NCBI GenBank assembly: GCA_900550365.1 | Contig: URRR01000003.1 | Span: 80,512 to 144,511 of the forward strand | DNA length: 64,000 bases | Direction of reading: 5' to 3' | From: an uncultured Prevotella sp. | GTDB lineage: Bacteria > Bacteroidota > Bacteroidia > Bacteroidales > Bacteroidaceae | Shown: in pieces, positions 26,579 through 36,680 of the stretch | Position numbering within the stretch: position 1 is the first letter of the stretch | How the letters are laid out: each line of letters begins with the position of its first letter | The notes under the pieces: model-generated | What the model saw: the letters and a program-made list of their open reading frames with translations, nothing else | The model's database searches: none | What the model was told of the DNA's origin: nothing | Program-made: the position numbers and the translations under genes

Positions 26579-29217
26579 AGACAGTACGCAACCTACTGAT
26601 ATCAGGCATTGCGATGACCCTGGCAGGATGCGGAAGCACCACAACCAAGGTAGTTACCGAGCAGGCACTGCCGCAGACACAATATGCGGCATCGCTTGTA
26701 GAGAACTATATTCCCTCAATGCAAAAGGGGTATAAAATCAACATCGGCGTAACCGATGACACGACAGGCCTTGAACAGGAGGGATTTACCATAAAAAGAA
26801 AAGGCAAGAAAATAACAGTTACGGGCAACGATGCCGCCGGAGCGATATACGGCACTAACCGTCTGCTTGAATATTTCACGCAATACGGCAACCTTGAGAC
26901 GCCCGAGATTATCGTAGACGCTCCCGAAATGAAAATCCGCGGAGCATGCGTAGGCCTGCAGAAAACGGTATATCTGCCCGGACACAAGGTGTATGAGTAT
27001 CCTTATACACCAGAGAACTTTCCGTGGTTTTACGACAAGGAGCTGTGGATAAAGTATCTTGACATGCTCGCAGCAGACAACATGAACGCCGTTTTCCTGT
27101 GGAACGGCCATCCGTTTGCCTCGCTCGTAAAGCTCGAAGATTACCCCTTCGCCGTGGAAGTTGACGATGCGACAATGGAAAAGAACCAGGAAATGTTCTC
27201 ATTCCTTACCACTGAGGCACAGAAACGTGGCATACGTGTAATACAGATGTTCTACAACATCATCGTATCAAAGCCTTTCGCCGACCATTACGGCATAGCC
27301 ACGCAAGACCGCAACCGCCCTATCACGCCGGTGATAAGCGACTACACGCGTAAAAGTATTGCCGCCTTCATCCAGAAATATCCTAATGTGGGCTTCCTTG
27401 TGTGCCTCGGCGAGGCCATGGCAACTATCGAAGACGACGTTGAATGGATGACGAAGACAATCATTCCGGGCATCAAGGACGGTCTGAAAGCGTCCGGACG
27501 CACCGACGAACCGCCGATTATCCTGCGCTCACACGACACCGACGGGCCGCGTGTGCTCAAGGCTTCGCTGCCGCTTTACAAGAACATCTACACCATGACG
27601 AAGTATAACGGCGAATCGTTGACGACGTATGAGCCGGGCGGGCCGTGGGGAGAGACGCAAAGACAGCTCAGCAGCGTTGCCCCGATACATATCAGCAACG
27701 TACACATCCTGGCCAACCTTGAGCCGTTCCGCTGGAGTTCACCCGCCTTTACACAGAAAGCCGTGCAGGCGATGCACCGTGTTCACGGCGCCAACGGTCT
27801 GCATCTGTACCCTCAGGCAAGTTACTGGGACTGGCCATACACGGCCGACAAGCTGCCCGAAGGCCGGCGTCAGTTGCAGATTGACCGCGACTGGATGTGG
27901 TATGCGGCATGGGGACGCTATTCATGGAACTGCCATCGCGGTGCGGATAAGAGCTACTGGGTGAACCGTCTGGCTGATTATTACGGCACAGACACCGTTA
28001 CTGCAGGCCGCATTCTTGACGCTTATGACGAAAGCGGAGAGATTGCGCCGAAGCTGTTGAGGCGTTTCGGCATCACGGAAGGCAACCGTCAGACCCTTCT
28101 TTTGGGTATGAAGATGAGCCAGCTTGTCAACCCTTACAAGTACACCGTTTACGAAGAGTTTTATCAAAGCTGCGGGCCTAAGGGTGAGAAGCTCATCGAA
28201 TATGTAGAGAAAGAATGGAAACACCAGAAGCACGAGGGTGAACTTCCGCTGGATATTGTGGACCAGTGCGTCGCACATGGTGACAAGGCAGTAGCTGCAA
28301 TAAGCGGACTTGCAGGCAAGATAACAAAGAACAAGGATGAGTTCGGCCGTCTCGTGAACGACATTAACTGTTACAAGGATTTCGCTTATTCATTCAAATA
28401 CAAGGTTCTGGCCGCCCAACAGGTGCTCAACTACAAGTGGAGCAAGGACATAAACTATCTTAACAAGGCCGTACCTCTGCTCGAAAAGAGCAACGGATAC
28501 TACGATAAGCTCGTTGAAAGGACACGGGACACGTATCTTTACGCCAACAGCATGCAGACGGCTCAGCGCCGAATACCCGTCGGAGGAGATGAAGGCAAGT
28601 TCAAGACATGGACCGAAATGCAGCCGGTTTACGCTGAAGAACTCGCCAATTTGAAGGCAAACATCGTGAAACTGACTTCACCCAAAGACGCGAAAAGCCA
28701 GGAAGAGGATATTACGAAGGCCGTCAATGCCGACGTAAAACTTATCAGCAACTACAAGAGAATAAAGCTGACTAAAGGCGCAAAGCTGTTCGAAAACCGC
28801 GACGAAGCTATCGACTCGCTCGCTCCCGAGCTTGAAGGATTAGAGGCGCTGGTAATGAACCGCGACACTACACGCATCAACGGAGGCACCGTTGAGTTTG
28901 AGACTGACAAACCGGTGAAGATGCTTGTGGGCTTCTTCATTGACGACCAGAACAAATTCGCAAGTCCTCCTAAACTCGAAACCGACGCTACCGGCAATGA
29001 GTTCGGCCAGGCCGAACCAATCATTATGAACGCTATCAGCATGTCAAACATGCCGATTGTGAACATACACGCTTACCACATGAAGCCCGGAAGGCACACG
29101 ATACGTCTGCCCAAAGGTATCATAATGGTAGCCGGATTTACGACAACCGACCTGAAAATACGTGACGCCGGGCTCAACGGTTTGAGTGATGAAGTAGACT
29201 GGCTGTTCATGAAATAA
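26575..29217 (+). CDS. Large GH67/GH20-like lipoprotein, probable novel glycosidase
   Basis: I do not recognise an assigned family with confidence. The lipobox TLAGC (Cys19) is followed by GSTTTKVV, which lacks acidic residues, so the protein probably faces the periplasm. Residues 30-125 look like the GH67/GH20 N-terminal alpha/beta domain (ITVTGNDAAGAIYGTNRLLEYF). A TIM barrel follows (WIKYLDMLAADNMNAVFLWNGHP; GIRVIQMFYNII; VGFLVCLGEAMATIEDD near 280; ILRSHDTDG; LHLYPQASYWDWPY). After it come a helical region (about 480-720) and a C-terminal beta-sandwich. The layout resembles GH115 and GH67 enzymes acting on uronic acids, yet GH115 hallmarks are missing. Glu283 (LGEAM) is a candidate catalytic acid. 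It is coupled to the upstream GH78 (ATGA) and precedes the fusion gene by 11 bases. Confidence 0.6.
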   Translation: MKTVRNLLISGIAMTLAGCGSTTTKVVTEQALPQTQYAASLVENYIPSMQKGYKINIGVTDDTTGLEQEGFTIKRKGKKITVTGNDAAGAIYGTNRLLEYFTQYGNLETPEIIVDAPEMKIRGACVGLQKTVYLPGHKVYEYPYTPENFPWFYDKELWIKYLDMLAADNMNAVFLWNGHPFASLVKLEDYPFAVEVDDATMEKNQEMFSFLTTEAQKRGIRVIQMFYNIIVSKPFADHYGIATQDRNRPITPVISDYTRKSIAAFIQKYPNVGFLVCLGEAMATIEDDVEWMTKTIIPGIKDGLKASGRTDEPPIILRSHDTDGPRVLKASLPLYKNIYTMTKYNGESLTTYEPGGPWGETQRQLSSVAPIHISNVHILANLEPFRWSSPAFTQKAVQAMHRVHGANGLHLYPQASYWDWPYTADKLPEGRRQLQIDRDWMWYAAWGRYSWNCHRGADKSYWVNRLADYYGTDTVTAGRILDAYDESGEIAPKLLRRFGITEGNRQTLLLGMKMSQLVNPYKYTVYEEFYQSCGPKGEKLIEYVEKEWKHQKHEGELPLDIVDQCVAHGDKAVAAISGLAGKITKNKDEFGRLVNDINCYKDFAYSFKYKVLAAQQVLNYKWSKDINYLNKAVPLLEKSNGYYDKLVERTRDTYLYANSMQTAQRRIPVGGDEGKFKTWTEMQPVYAEELANLKANIVKLTSPKDAKSQEEDITKAVNADVKLISNYKRIKLTKGAKLFENRDEAIDSLAPELEGLEALVMNRDTTRINGGTVEFETDKPVKMLVGFFIDDQNKFASPPKLETDATGNEFGQAEPIIMNAISMSNMPIVNIHAYHMKPGRHTIRLPKGIIMVAGFTTTDLKIRDAGLNGLSDEVDWLFMK

Positions 29218-29228
29218 CTGAAGAAACA

Positions 29229-32200
29229 ATGTTAAAGAACTTCTTATTAATACTCTTGCTGCTCGTCGCGGCAGACTCACAGGCTCAAAGCAGATACCGT
29301 AAGCGCGCAAAGACAACGCCCGCCGTTCCTACCGTAGTAAGCCAGGAGACAATGCGGAATATATATAATAAGGTGAGAACGCCTTATAAATATGGACTCG
29401 TCGTTGCCCCGGAGAGCAACGACCGCAAGGTAGACTGCCCCACGGTGTTCCGCCATGGCGACATGTGGTACATGACTTACGTATGCTATAACGGTTCAAA
29501 CGGCACCAACGGGCGCGGTTATGAGACGTGGATTGCAGAAAGTAAGGACCTTCTTCACTGGCATACTCTCGGCCGTGTACTTGCTTTCGGCAATGAGGGT
29601 TGGGACATGAACCAGCGCGGAGGCTTCCCCTCACTGATTGATTTTGAGTGGGGCGGCAGCTACAACATCCAGAAATTCAAGGACCGTTATTGGATGACCT
29701 ACATCGGAGGAGCGGGCACCGGCTACGAGTCAGTCAACGCCCCGCTGAGCATCGGGCTTGCCTCAACCGAAGGAGACGTCACAAAAGCGCATCGCTGGGA
29801 GACCTACAAGAAACCCATTCTGTCATACAACGACAAGAACGCGCAGTGGTGGGAGCATCTGACTCAATACAAAAGCACCGTCTACATGGTAGACAAAAAG
29901 AAGTTCGGATACCAGTTTATGATGTTCTACAACGCCGCCGGAAAGGACGCCACGCATCCAAAAGGCGAGCGTGTGGGCATCGCTTTCTCCAACGACCTGA
30001 AGAAATGGACGCGCTATGAAGGCAATCCCGTATTCGCTCACGACAGCGACGGCACGATAACCGGTGACGCACAGATAGTCAAGATGGGCGACCTCTACGT
30101 GATGTTCTACTTCTCGGCGTTCAATCCCACACGTGAATACAATGCCTACAACACCTTTGCCGCCAGTTACGACCTTATCCACTGGACCGACTGGCAGGGC
30201 GAAGACCTCATCATTCCGTCGAAACCTTACGACGAGATGTTTGCCCACAAGAGCTGCGTAATCAACCATAACGGAGTGGTTTACCACTTCTATTGCGCCG
30301 TGAACAACCACGACCAGCGCGGCATAGCCGTGGCAACGAGCAAGCCTATGGGCAAAAGTGAGGTCAGCTTTCCACGTCCGAATGCCACCGGGAAACGCTT
30401 TATCACATCGCTGAACGACAACTGGACCATTACGTTCGACCGCAAGACGTTCGTCAAAGACATACCTTATAACCTTGACGACTACTACGGCGCGCTGCAG
30501 AAAGAGCACGGCAACCTGCACGGAAGGGCTACTTTCAGCAAGACGTTCACCGCTCCCGACATGAAGGACAAGCAGTACTTCATACGCTTTGAGGGCGTAG
30601 GAACTTACGCAGAAGTAACGCTCAACGGCAAGCGCATTGGCCGTTACGACATCGGCAGGACAACCAAGACTATCGACATCACCAGATACGTGCGCCGCGG
30701 TGACGACAACGAGCTTGTCGTAAGAGTATCACATCCGAAGGGGATAACCGACATGCCGTGGGTATGCGGCGGCTGCAGCTCTGAATGGGGGTTCAGTGAA
30801 GGCTCCCAACCGTTCGGCATCTACCGCCCCGTAGTACTTGAAGTGACAGACAAGACACGCGTTGAGCCGTTCGGCACGCACATCTGGAACAACGCAACGG
30901 CCGACAGCCTGTTCATCGAAACGGAAGTGAAGAACTACGGACAGACGGCAGACACGATAAGCCTTATCAGCAAAATATGCGACAAAAGCGGCAAGCAGGT
31001 GATACGTCTGACTGACAACATCGTGCTGAAACCCGGCGAGATGAAGACCGTAAGACAGCAGACAGCCATACAGAACGCCCACCTCTGGGACGTGGACGAC
31101 CCGTATCTGTACACGCTGAACACCATACTGAAACGCAACAACAAGGCAACTGACGACCTGGCGACGCCCTTCGGCGTGCGCACTTCAAGCTGGCCGCTCA
31201 ACAGGAAGGACGGCGACAACCGTTTTTACCTGAACGGCCGCCCCGTATTCATCAACGGAGTATGCGAGTATGAGCATCGTTTCGGCCAGAGCCATGCCTT
31301 CTCTGACGCCCAGATTGACGCCAGAATAAAGGAAGTGAAGGACGCCGGTTTCAACGCGTTCCGCGACGCTCACCAGCCCCACAACCTGCGATATAAGGAC
31401 CTGATTGACAGAGAAGGCCTGCTGTGGTGGCCTCAGTTCTCGGCCCATATATGGTATGACACGCCCCAGTTCCGCGAGAGCTTCAAGCGTCACCTTGTGC
31501 AATGGGTAAAGGAACGCCGCAACTCGCCCTCGATAATACTGTGGGGACTGCAGAACGAGAGCACTCTGCCGGCCGACTTCGCCAAGGAGTGTATGGACAT
31601 AATAAAGCGTATGGACCCGATGTGCGCCACGATGCGTCTCGTCACCACCTGCAACGGAGGCGACGGAACAGACTGGAACGTGGTGCAGAACTGGAGTGGA
31701 ACGTATGGCGGAAAACTTGAAAACTACGGCAACGAACTGAAACGCAACGACCAGTTGCTCAACGGAGAGTACGGCGCATGGCGCACCGTGGGCAACCATA
31801 CGGGGCAACGCTACACCGAGGAGAAGTTCTGCGACATACTTGAGCGCAAGGCACAGCTTGCCGAAAGCGTGAAAGACAGCGTGTGCGGACAGTTCCAGTG
31901 GATACTGCAAAGCCACGACAACCCCGGCCGCCGGCAGCCCGACGAGGGACTGAGGCGCATCGACAAGGTAGGCCCGTTCAACCACAAAGGCATCTTTACG
32001 GCGTGGGAACAGCCCACAGACGCGTTCTATATGTACAAGTCACGTTACACACCGGCCGCTGAAGAGCCGATGGTCTACATCGTGCCGAACATCTCAACGG
32101 ACAGCATACGCGTTTACAGCAACTGCGACTCGGTGGCGCTGAGCTGCGGGTGGTGGAAAGAACAGAAGACGAGAGACGCCGGAACGACACTTTACAAGTG

Positions 32201-33272
32201 GCATGACGTAGAGCTGAAAGGCGACCTGCTCATCGCTACGGCTTACCGCAACGGCCGTCCTGCGGCTGCCGACACGCTGGCAATGCCGTCGTTCCGCACG
32301 TGGAACGAGCAGATACTGAAACCCGCCGAGGGCTACTATTACCTGTACAACGTAAACTGCGGCGGCGACACTTACACGGATATCTTCGCTACGGAGTGGA
32401 CCCAGGACAACACGAAGTGGTCACACTCATGGGGTGACAGATTCCCCAAGGAGGCAAGCCCCTACATGGCCAGCCAGACATCCAGCCCGCTGCTGCCCGT
32501 TTCTCCGCTGTTCCGCACGTCGCGTTTCGGCCGTCATGAGCTGTCATATACGTTCCCCGTACGCCCCGGCGACTACCGTGTTGAGCTGTACTTCATCGAG
32601 CCTTGGTACGGTCCGGGCGCCAGTGAGACCACCGATTATGAAGGACTGCGCCTCTTTGACGTGGCCATCAACGACAGCACCTGCATCCGTGACCTCGACA
32701 TCTGGGCACAGGCCCGCTACGCAAAACCATACAAACGCGTGGTGAACGTTCACGTTCCGGGTAACAGCATAAAGATAAACTTCCCCAGAGTCAATGCCGG
32801 TCAGGCTATCATCTCAGCCATAGCAATAGCATCAAAAGCCCCCGACGCAGCCGCTGACTATCCCGAGATAAAGGACAAGGACATGTGGGCTAAGTTCGAC
32901 AAGGACATTCTCGTGGAGATGCCCGACAGCCTTCTGCCGCCAAGAACAAGCAGCGCAATGGAGGTGGACGGCATGGTTAAGGACGGCACGCTGACATGGA
33001 ACTTCAACGTAGGCGTGGCCAAGGTCTACGCTATGCGCTTCCGTTACTACAATCCCGAGGCCGAGCGCACGCTGCACGTAAAGGTTACTGACCTGAACGG
33101 CGTTGTGTATAAGGAAGACGACATCACGTTCGTTAAGACACCCGAGAAGAAGACCAAACGCCGCAACACGAGCATAACCACAGGCTCGCAAATCAATGCG
33201 GGCAGCTATATCGTGACGCTCAGCGGCGAGGGACTTGACAAAATGCTCTTCGAAAAACTCACGATTGAATAG
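29229..33272 (+). CDS. Beta-propeller / GH2 / malectin multidomain glycosidase
   Basis: An exported 1347-residue fusion. After a signal peptide (LLLLVAADSQAQ), residues about 50-375 form a five-bladed propeller like GH43/GH32/GH130 families (VDCPTVFRHGDMWYMTYV, RWETYKKPIL, GDAQIVKMGDLYVMFYF, HKSCVINHNGVVYHFY). Residues about 385-900 are a complete GH2 enzyme: jelly roll (GRATFSKTFTAP), immunoglobulin-like domain and barrel, with acid/base Glu777 (WGLQNES) and nucleophile Glu847 (LNGEYGAW). A malectin-like sugar-binding domain follows (about 1036-1210, YYLYNVNCGGDTYTD), then a terminal domain. Whether the propeller is catalytic is unclear, so two coupled activities or one plus binding are possible. 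It is the last gene of the transporter block. Confidence 0.8.
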   Translation: MLKNFLLILLLLVAADSQAQSRYRKRAKTTPAVPTVVSQETMRNIYNKVRTPYKYGLVVAPESNDRKVDCPTVFRHGDMWYMTYVCYNGSNGTNGRGYETWIAESKDLLHWHTLGRVLAFGNEGWDMNQRGGFPSLIDFEWGGSYNIQKFKDRYWMTYIGGAGTGYESVNAPLSIGLASTEGDVTKAHRWETYKKPILSYNDKNAQWWEHLTQYKSTVYMVDKKKFGYQFMMFYNAAGKDATHPKGERVGIAFSNDLKKWTRYEGNPVFAHDSDGTITGDAQIVKMGDLYVMFYFSAFNPTREYNAYNTFAASYDLIHWTDWQGEDLIIPSKPYDEMFAHKSCVINHNGVVYHFYCAVNNHDQRGIAVATSKPMGKSEVSFPRPNATGKRFITSLNDNWTITFDRKTFVKDIPYNLDDYYGALQKEHGNLHGRATFSKTFTAPDMKDKQYFIRFEGVGTYAEVTLNGKRIGRYDIGRTTKTIDITRYVRRGDDNELVVRVSHPKGITDMPWVCGGCSSEWGFSEGSQPFGIYRPVVLEVTDKTRVEPFGTHIWNNATADSLFIETEVKNYGQTADTISLISKICDKSGKQVIRLTDNIVLKPGEMKTVRQQTAIQNAHLWDVDDPYLYTLNTILKRNNKATDDLATPFGVRTSSWPLNRKDGDNRFYLNGRPVFINGVCEYEHRFGQSHAFSDAQIDARIKEVKDAGFNAFRDAHQPHNLRYKDLIDREGLLWWPQFSAHIWYDTPQFRESFKRHLVQWVKERRNSPSIILWGLQNESTLPADFAKECMDIIKRMDPMCATMRLVTTCNGGDGTDWNVVQNWSGTYGGKLENYGNELKRNDQLLNGEYGAWRTVGNHTGQRYTEEKFCDILERKAQLAESVKDSVCGQFQWILQSHDNPGRRQPDEGLRRIDKVGPFNHKGIFTAWEQPTDAFYMYKSRYTPAAEEPMVYIVPNISTDSIRVYSNCDSVALSCGWWKEQKTRDAGTTLYKWHDVELKGDLLIATAYRNGRPAAADTLAMPSFRTWNEQILKPAEGYYYLYNVNCGGDTYTDIFATEWTQDNTKWSHSWGDRFPKEASPYMASQTSSPLLPVSPLFRTSRFGRHELSYTFPVRPGDYRVELYFIEPWYGPGASETTDYEGLRLFDVAINDSTCIRDLDIWAQARYAKPYKRVVNVHVPGNSIKINFPRVNAGQAIISAIAIASKAPDAAADYPEIKDKDMWAKFDKDILVEMPDSLLPPRTSSAMEVDGMVKDGTLTWNFNVGVAKVYAMRFRYYNPEAERTLHVKVTDLNGVVYKEDDITFVKTPEKKTKRRNTSITTGSQINAGSYIVTLSGEGLDKMLFEKLTIE

Positions 33273-33314
33273 CGTTTCATAACCGCTTGCGTAATCACCT
33301 GATACTCAACGCGT

Positions 33315-33430
33315 TGCAAAAGGCGGTCTTTTACCGTGCAAAAGGCCACCTTTTAGCGTGTAAAAGACCGTCTTTTGCAACGCGATTTGCCGTCTTTTAT
33401 AACGTAAGACACGGCCTTTCATAACAAAGA
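33315..33430. repeat. A4/T4 palindromic intergenic element, copy 5
   Basis: The longest copy: AAAAGGCGGTCTTTT (33318), AAAAGGCCACCTTTT (33340), AAAAGACCGTCTTTT (33362), TTTGCCGTCTTTTA (about 33386), then degenerate units to about 33430. The leading flank TAATCACCTGATACTCAACGCGTTGC (33292-33317) is shared in form with copies 4 and 8. It sits between the fusion gene and a GH2 gene. Confidence 0.85.
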
Positions 33431-33486
33431 CGGTAACACGGCATACTGAAATACATCATTCTGAACAAAAAAAGACACTATTTATA

Positions 33487-36400
33487 ATGAGACATTTACT
33501 ATTGACAGCAGCGCTCGCCCTGTGCTCGGCAATGGCCGCCGGACAGGGAAACGAATGGGAGAACCAGTACGTCATGTCGATAAACCGTGAACCGGCACGT
33601 GCCTCATTCGTTCCTTACGGAAGCACGCCGGGCGACAGACAGATGTCGCTTGACGGCATGTGGAAGTTCAACTGGACCAAGACGCCCGGCGAACAGCCTG
33701 CCGACTTCTACCGGAAAGACTTCGACGACACGTCGTGGACTACCTTCAACGTGCCCGGCGACTGGGAGGTGAACGGCTACGGAACGCCCATATACAGCAG
33801 TTCGGGCTATACCTTCAAGATTGACCCGCCGTTCGTAATGAAAGAGCCGAAGCGCAAATACACGGCCTTCATTGAGCGTAACCCTACCGGATGTTACCGC
33901 CGCACGTTCACGGTGCCTGCCGCTTGGGACGGCAAGGAAGTCTACATACATTTCGGTTCGGTGGCAAGCGCGTTCTACGTCTATGTCAACGGCCGAATGG
34001 TCGGCTACTCAGAGGGCAGCATGGAGCCTGCCGAGTTCCGGCTTACGCCCTACCTTGAAAAGGGCGAGAACCTCATTGCGCTGAAAGTTCTGAAGTATTC
34101 TGACGGCAGTTATCTTGAAGACCAGGACATGTGGCGCCTCGCCGGAATACACCGCAGCATATATCTCTACGCCACACCGAAAATCCGCATACGCGACTTC
34201 GGCGTGCGCACGCTGCTCGATGACGATTATCGTGACGCCCGACTTGTAATCCATCCCGAGCTGGCAGTTGTCGAAGGGCAGCGCGGCGAGGGCTACCACG
34301 TCGAGGCACAGCTCTTCGACGCGTCAGGCAAAGCCGTGCTCGACAGCACCTTGAAGCAGGACGCCGTACCCATGCTTAACCTTGACCATAAGGGCAAAAT
34401 AATGAATGCACGCAACCCGCAGCGCGGCTATGCCGCCTACGGATGGCTTGAAGCGGAAGTGAAAAACCCGCTGAAGTGGACCGCAGAGACGCCTAACCTC
34501 TATACATTGAGGCTGGCTCTGATCGACAGCAAGGGCAACAAGATAGAGCAGGTGGAGACAAAAATAGGATTCCGCCGCCTCGAAATAAAAGACGGGCGCT
34601 TCCTTGTAAACGGCGTGACGACACGCTTCCGCGGAGTGAACCGCCACGAGATGGACCCCGTTATGGGCAAGGTAATGACAATGGAGCGCATGGAGAAGGA
34701 AATAAAACTCCTGAAACAATGTAACATCAACGCCGTGCGCACCTGCCATTATCCCAACGACCCGCGCTGGTATGAGCTGTGCGACAAGTACGGAATATAC
34801 GTAATGGACGAGGCGGACATCGAGGAACACGGGCTGCGCGGCCAGCTTGCGAGCGACCCGACGTGGGCTGCCGCCTTCATGGACCGCACCCAGCGCGTTG
34901 TGATACGTGACCGCAATCATGCCTGCGTAGTGTTCTGGTCGCTCGGAAACGAGTCTGGCTGGGGACCTAACTTCGCGGCTACGGGCGCATGGATAAGGGA
35001 GTATGACCCCACACGCTTTATCCATTACGAGGGCGCTCAGGGGCCTGACAGCAAAGACCCGGCCACCGTTGACGTTATCAGCCGCTTCTATCCGCGCGTT
35101 CAGGAGGAGTATCTCAACCCCGGAGTGAAGGACAACAACATGGAACGCCCTGAGAACGCACGCTGGGAACGCCTGCTCTCCATAGCACAGAAAACCAACG
35201 ACACGCGCCCCGTGCTTACCAGTGAATATGCCCATGCAATGGGTAACGCCATGGGAAACTTCAAGGAATACTGGGACGAGATATACAGCCACCCGCGCAT
35301 GCTGGGCGGTTTTATATGGGAATGGGCTGACGAAGGCATATTCAAACGCCGTGACGACGGTAAGACTATGGTGGCTTACGGCGGCGACTTCGGCGATGCT
35401 CCCAACCTCGGAGCATTCTGCATAAAGGGCATCGTGACGTCAAACTGCGAGCCTACGCCTAAATACTATGAGGTTAAGGCTGTCTACACACCGCTTAAAC
35501 TTGAGCTTGACGGCAACCGACTGAACGTAATAAAGCGTGACGAACACGCCAATCTGGATAATTACACCTTCCTCTGGAACATAACAGAGAACGGCAAAGT
35601 AACGAAGAAAGGCGTGGTAGAGGATTTTACTCTGCCTGCATTTAAATATGACGAGAACAAAGACGTGCGACTGAACATTAGCGTGCGACTGAAGAACGAC
35701 GCCATGTGGGCCGATGCCGGACATGAGGTTTGCAGCGAACAGTTTGCCATCAATGACCGCATTACCACCGCTTTCAAGGCTAAGAAGCTGAAAACGGGCC
35801 GCCAGGCGGACATCGAGGAGGCAAAAAAATGGTTTGACATGGTGCGTCCTCACTTCTTCCATGCGCCTACGGACAACGACAAAGGCTTCGGCAACTGGAT
35901 TGCGAAGGACTGGAAGAAGAACCGTCTTGACTCGGCAGAGGTAACCGTCGCGAAGCCGCTAAACGCTGTACGGAATGCCGACGGCACGGTAACCGTAACC
36001 ATGTCGACCGTAAACAAATATCTCAACGGCAGCATACACACCGACTATACTTATACAATGGACGCCGAAGGAAATGTTGATTTCAGTGCGACATATACCC
36101 CCGAAGGCTCGCTGCCGCCTCTTCCCTGCATGGGAAACACTTTTGTTTTACCGGCTGATATGACACAACTGAGCTGGTACGGAATGGGCTTGCAGGACAC
36201 ATATCCTGACCGCCTTGAGGCTGCTTCGACAGGCCGCTGGAACAGCAATGTGGCTGAACAGTACGTGCATTATGCCCGTCCGCAGTATTCAGGCAATCAT
36301 GAGCAGACGGCAGAGCTTACCATCACCGACAGGAAAGGCCACGGATGGCGCATCACGGCGGAAGGAGACAAGCTGTTCTCGTTCACCGCCCTGCCCTACT

Positions 36401-36585
36401 CTACGGAGCAATTATACACCACGGCACACGACTGCGACCTCACAGTTGAGGATAATGTTTACCTTGACATAGATGCTGCCGTAATGGGATTAGGCAACAG
36501 CAGTTGCGGTCCGGGCGTGCTGACAAAATACAGCATACCGCAAAAGCCGCACACTCTGCACGTTCGTTTCACGAGAATTAGATAA
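33487..36585 (+). CDS. GH2 beta-galactosidase (LacZ-like architecture)
   Basis: Exported exo-hydrolase. The signal peptide ends at AMAAGQ (residue 20). The GH2 jelly roll (residues 45-220, FNVPGDWEVNGYGTPIYSS), immunoglobulin-like domain, barrel (RFRGVNRHEMDPVMG), second immunoglobulin-like domain and Bgal_small_N domain (about 760-1030, WFDMVRPHFFHAPTDNDKG) give the full LacZ order. The acid/base is Glu489 (SLGNESGWG) and the nucleophile is Glu580 (TSEYAHAMGN). At 1032 residues it matches LacZ-type enzymes, so beta-galactosidase is the best call, though related GH2 subtypes cannot be excluded. It starts a block of GH2, GH2, GH106 and esterase genes. Confidence 0.9.
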   Translation: MRHLLLTAALALCSAMAAGQGNEWENQYVMSINREPARASFVPYGSTPGDRQMSLDGMWKFNWTKTPGEQPADFYRKDFDDTSWTTFNVPGDWEVNGYGTPIYSSSGYTFKIDPPFVMKEPKRKYTAFIERNPTGCYRRTFTVPAAWDGKEVYIHFGSVASAFYVYVNGRMVGYSEGSMEPAEFRLTPYLEKGENLIALKVLKYSDGSYLEDQDMWRLAGIHRSIYLYATPKIRIRDFGVRTLLDDDYRDARLVIHPELAVVEGQRGEGYHVEAQLFDASGKAVLDSTLKQDAVPMLNLDHKGKIMNARNPQRGYAAYGWLEAEVKNPLKWTAETPNLYTLRLALIDSKGNKIEQVETKIGFRRLEIKDGRFLVNGVTTRFRGVNRHEMDPVMGKVMTMERMEKEIKLLKQCNINAVRTCHYPNDPRWYELCDKYGIYVMDEADIEEHGLRGQLASDPTWAAAFMDRTQRVVIRDRNHACVVFWSLGNESGWGPNFAATGAWIREYDPTRFIHYEGAQGPDSKDPATVDVISRFYPRVQEEYLNPGVKDNNMERPENARWERLLSIAQKTNDTRPVLTSEYAHAMGNAMGNFKEYWDEIYSHPRMLGGFIWEWADEGIFKRRDDGKTMVAYGGDFGDAPNLGAFCIKGIVTSNCEPTPKYYEVKAVYTPLKLELDGNRLNVIKRDEHANLDNYTFLWNITENGKVTKKGVVEDFTLPAFKYDENKDVRLNISVRLKNDAMWADAGHEVCSEQFAINDRITTAFKAKKLKTGRQADIEEAKKWFDMVRPHFFHAPTDNDKGFGNWIAKDWKKNRLDSAEVTVAKPLNAVRNADGTVTVTMSTVNKYLNGSIHTDYTYTMDAEGNVDFSATYTPEGSLPPLPCMGNTFVLPADMTQLSWYGMGLQDTYPDRLEAASTGRWNSNVAEQYVHYARPQYSGNHEQTAELTITDRKGHGWRITAEGDKLFSFTALPYSTEQLYTTAHDCDLTVEDNVYLDIDAAVMGLGNSSCGPGVLTKYSIPQKPHTLHVRFTRIR

Positions 36586-36680
36586 CGAAGAAGGCGGTTC
36601 GAATGTTTATCAGAGTTACAGTTCACAACAAATTCCGTCTCATTTACATAAAGAACAAAATATAAATAAACAAGAATAAG

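Noticed and set aside
29229..33272. Fusion gene as an artefact of two genes joined by a sequencing error
   Set aside because: The frame is continuous with no stop or frameshift sign between the propeller and the GH2 domain, and only one signal peptide exists. It could still be checked against homologues.
34324..35292. Long antisense open frames (for example 322 codons here, 304 at 50482-51396, 300 at 4705-5607, 268 at 1578-2384)
   Set aside because: They lie opposite well-supported enzyme genes and arise from GC-rich third positions; no domains or signal peptides make sense.
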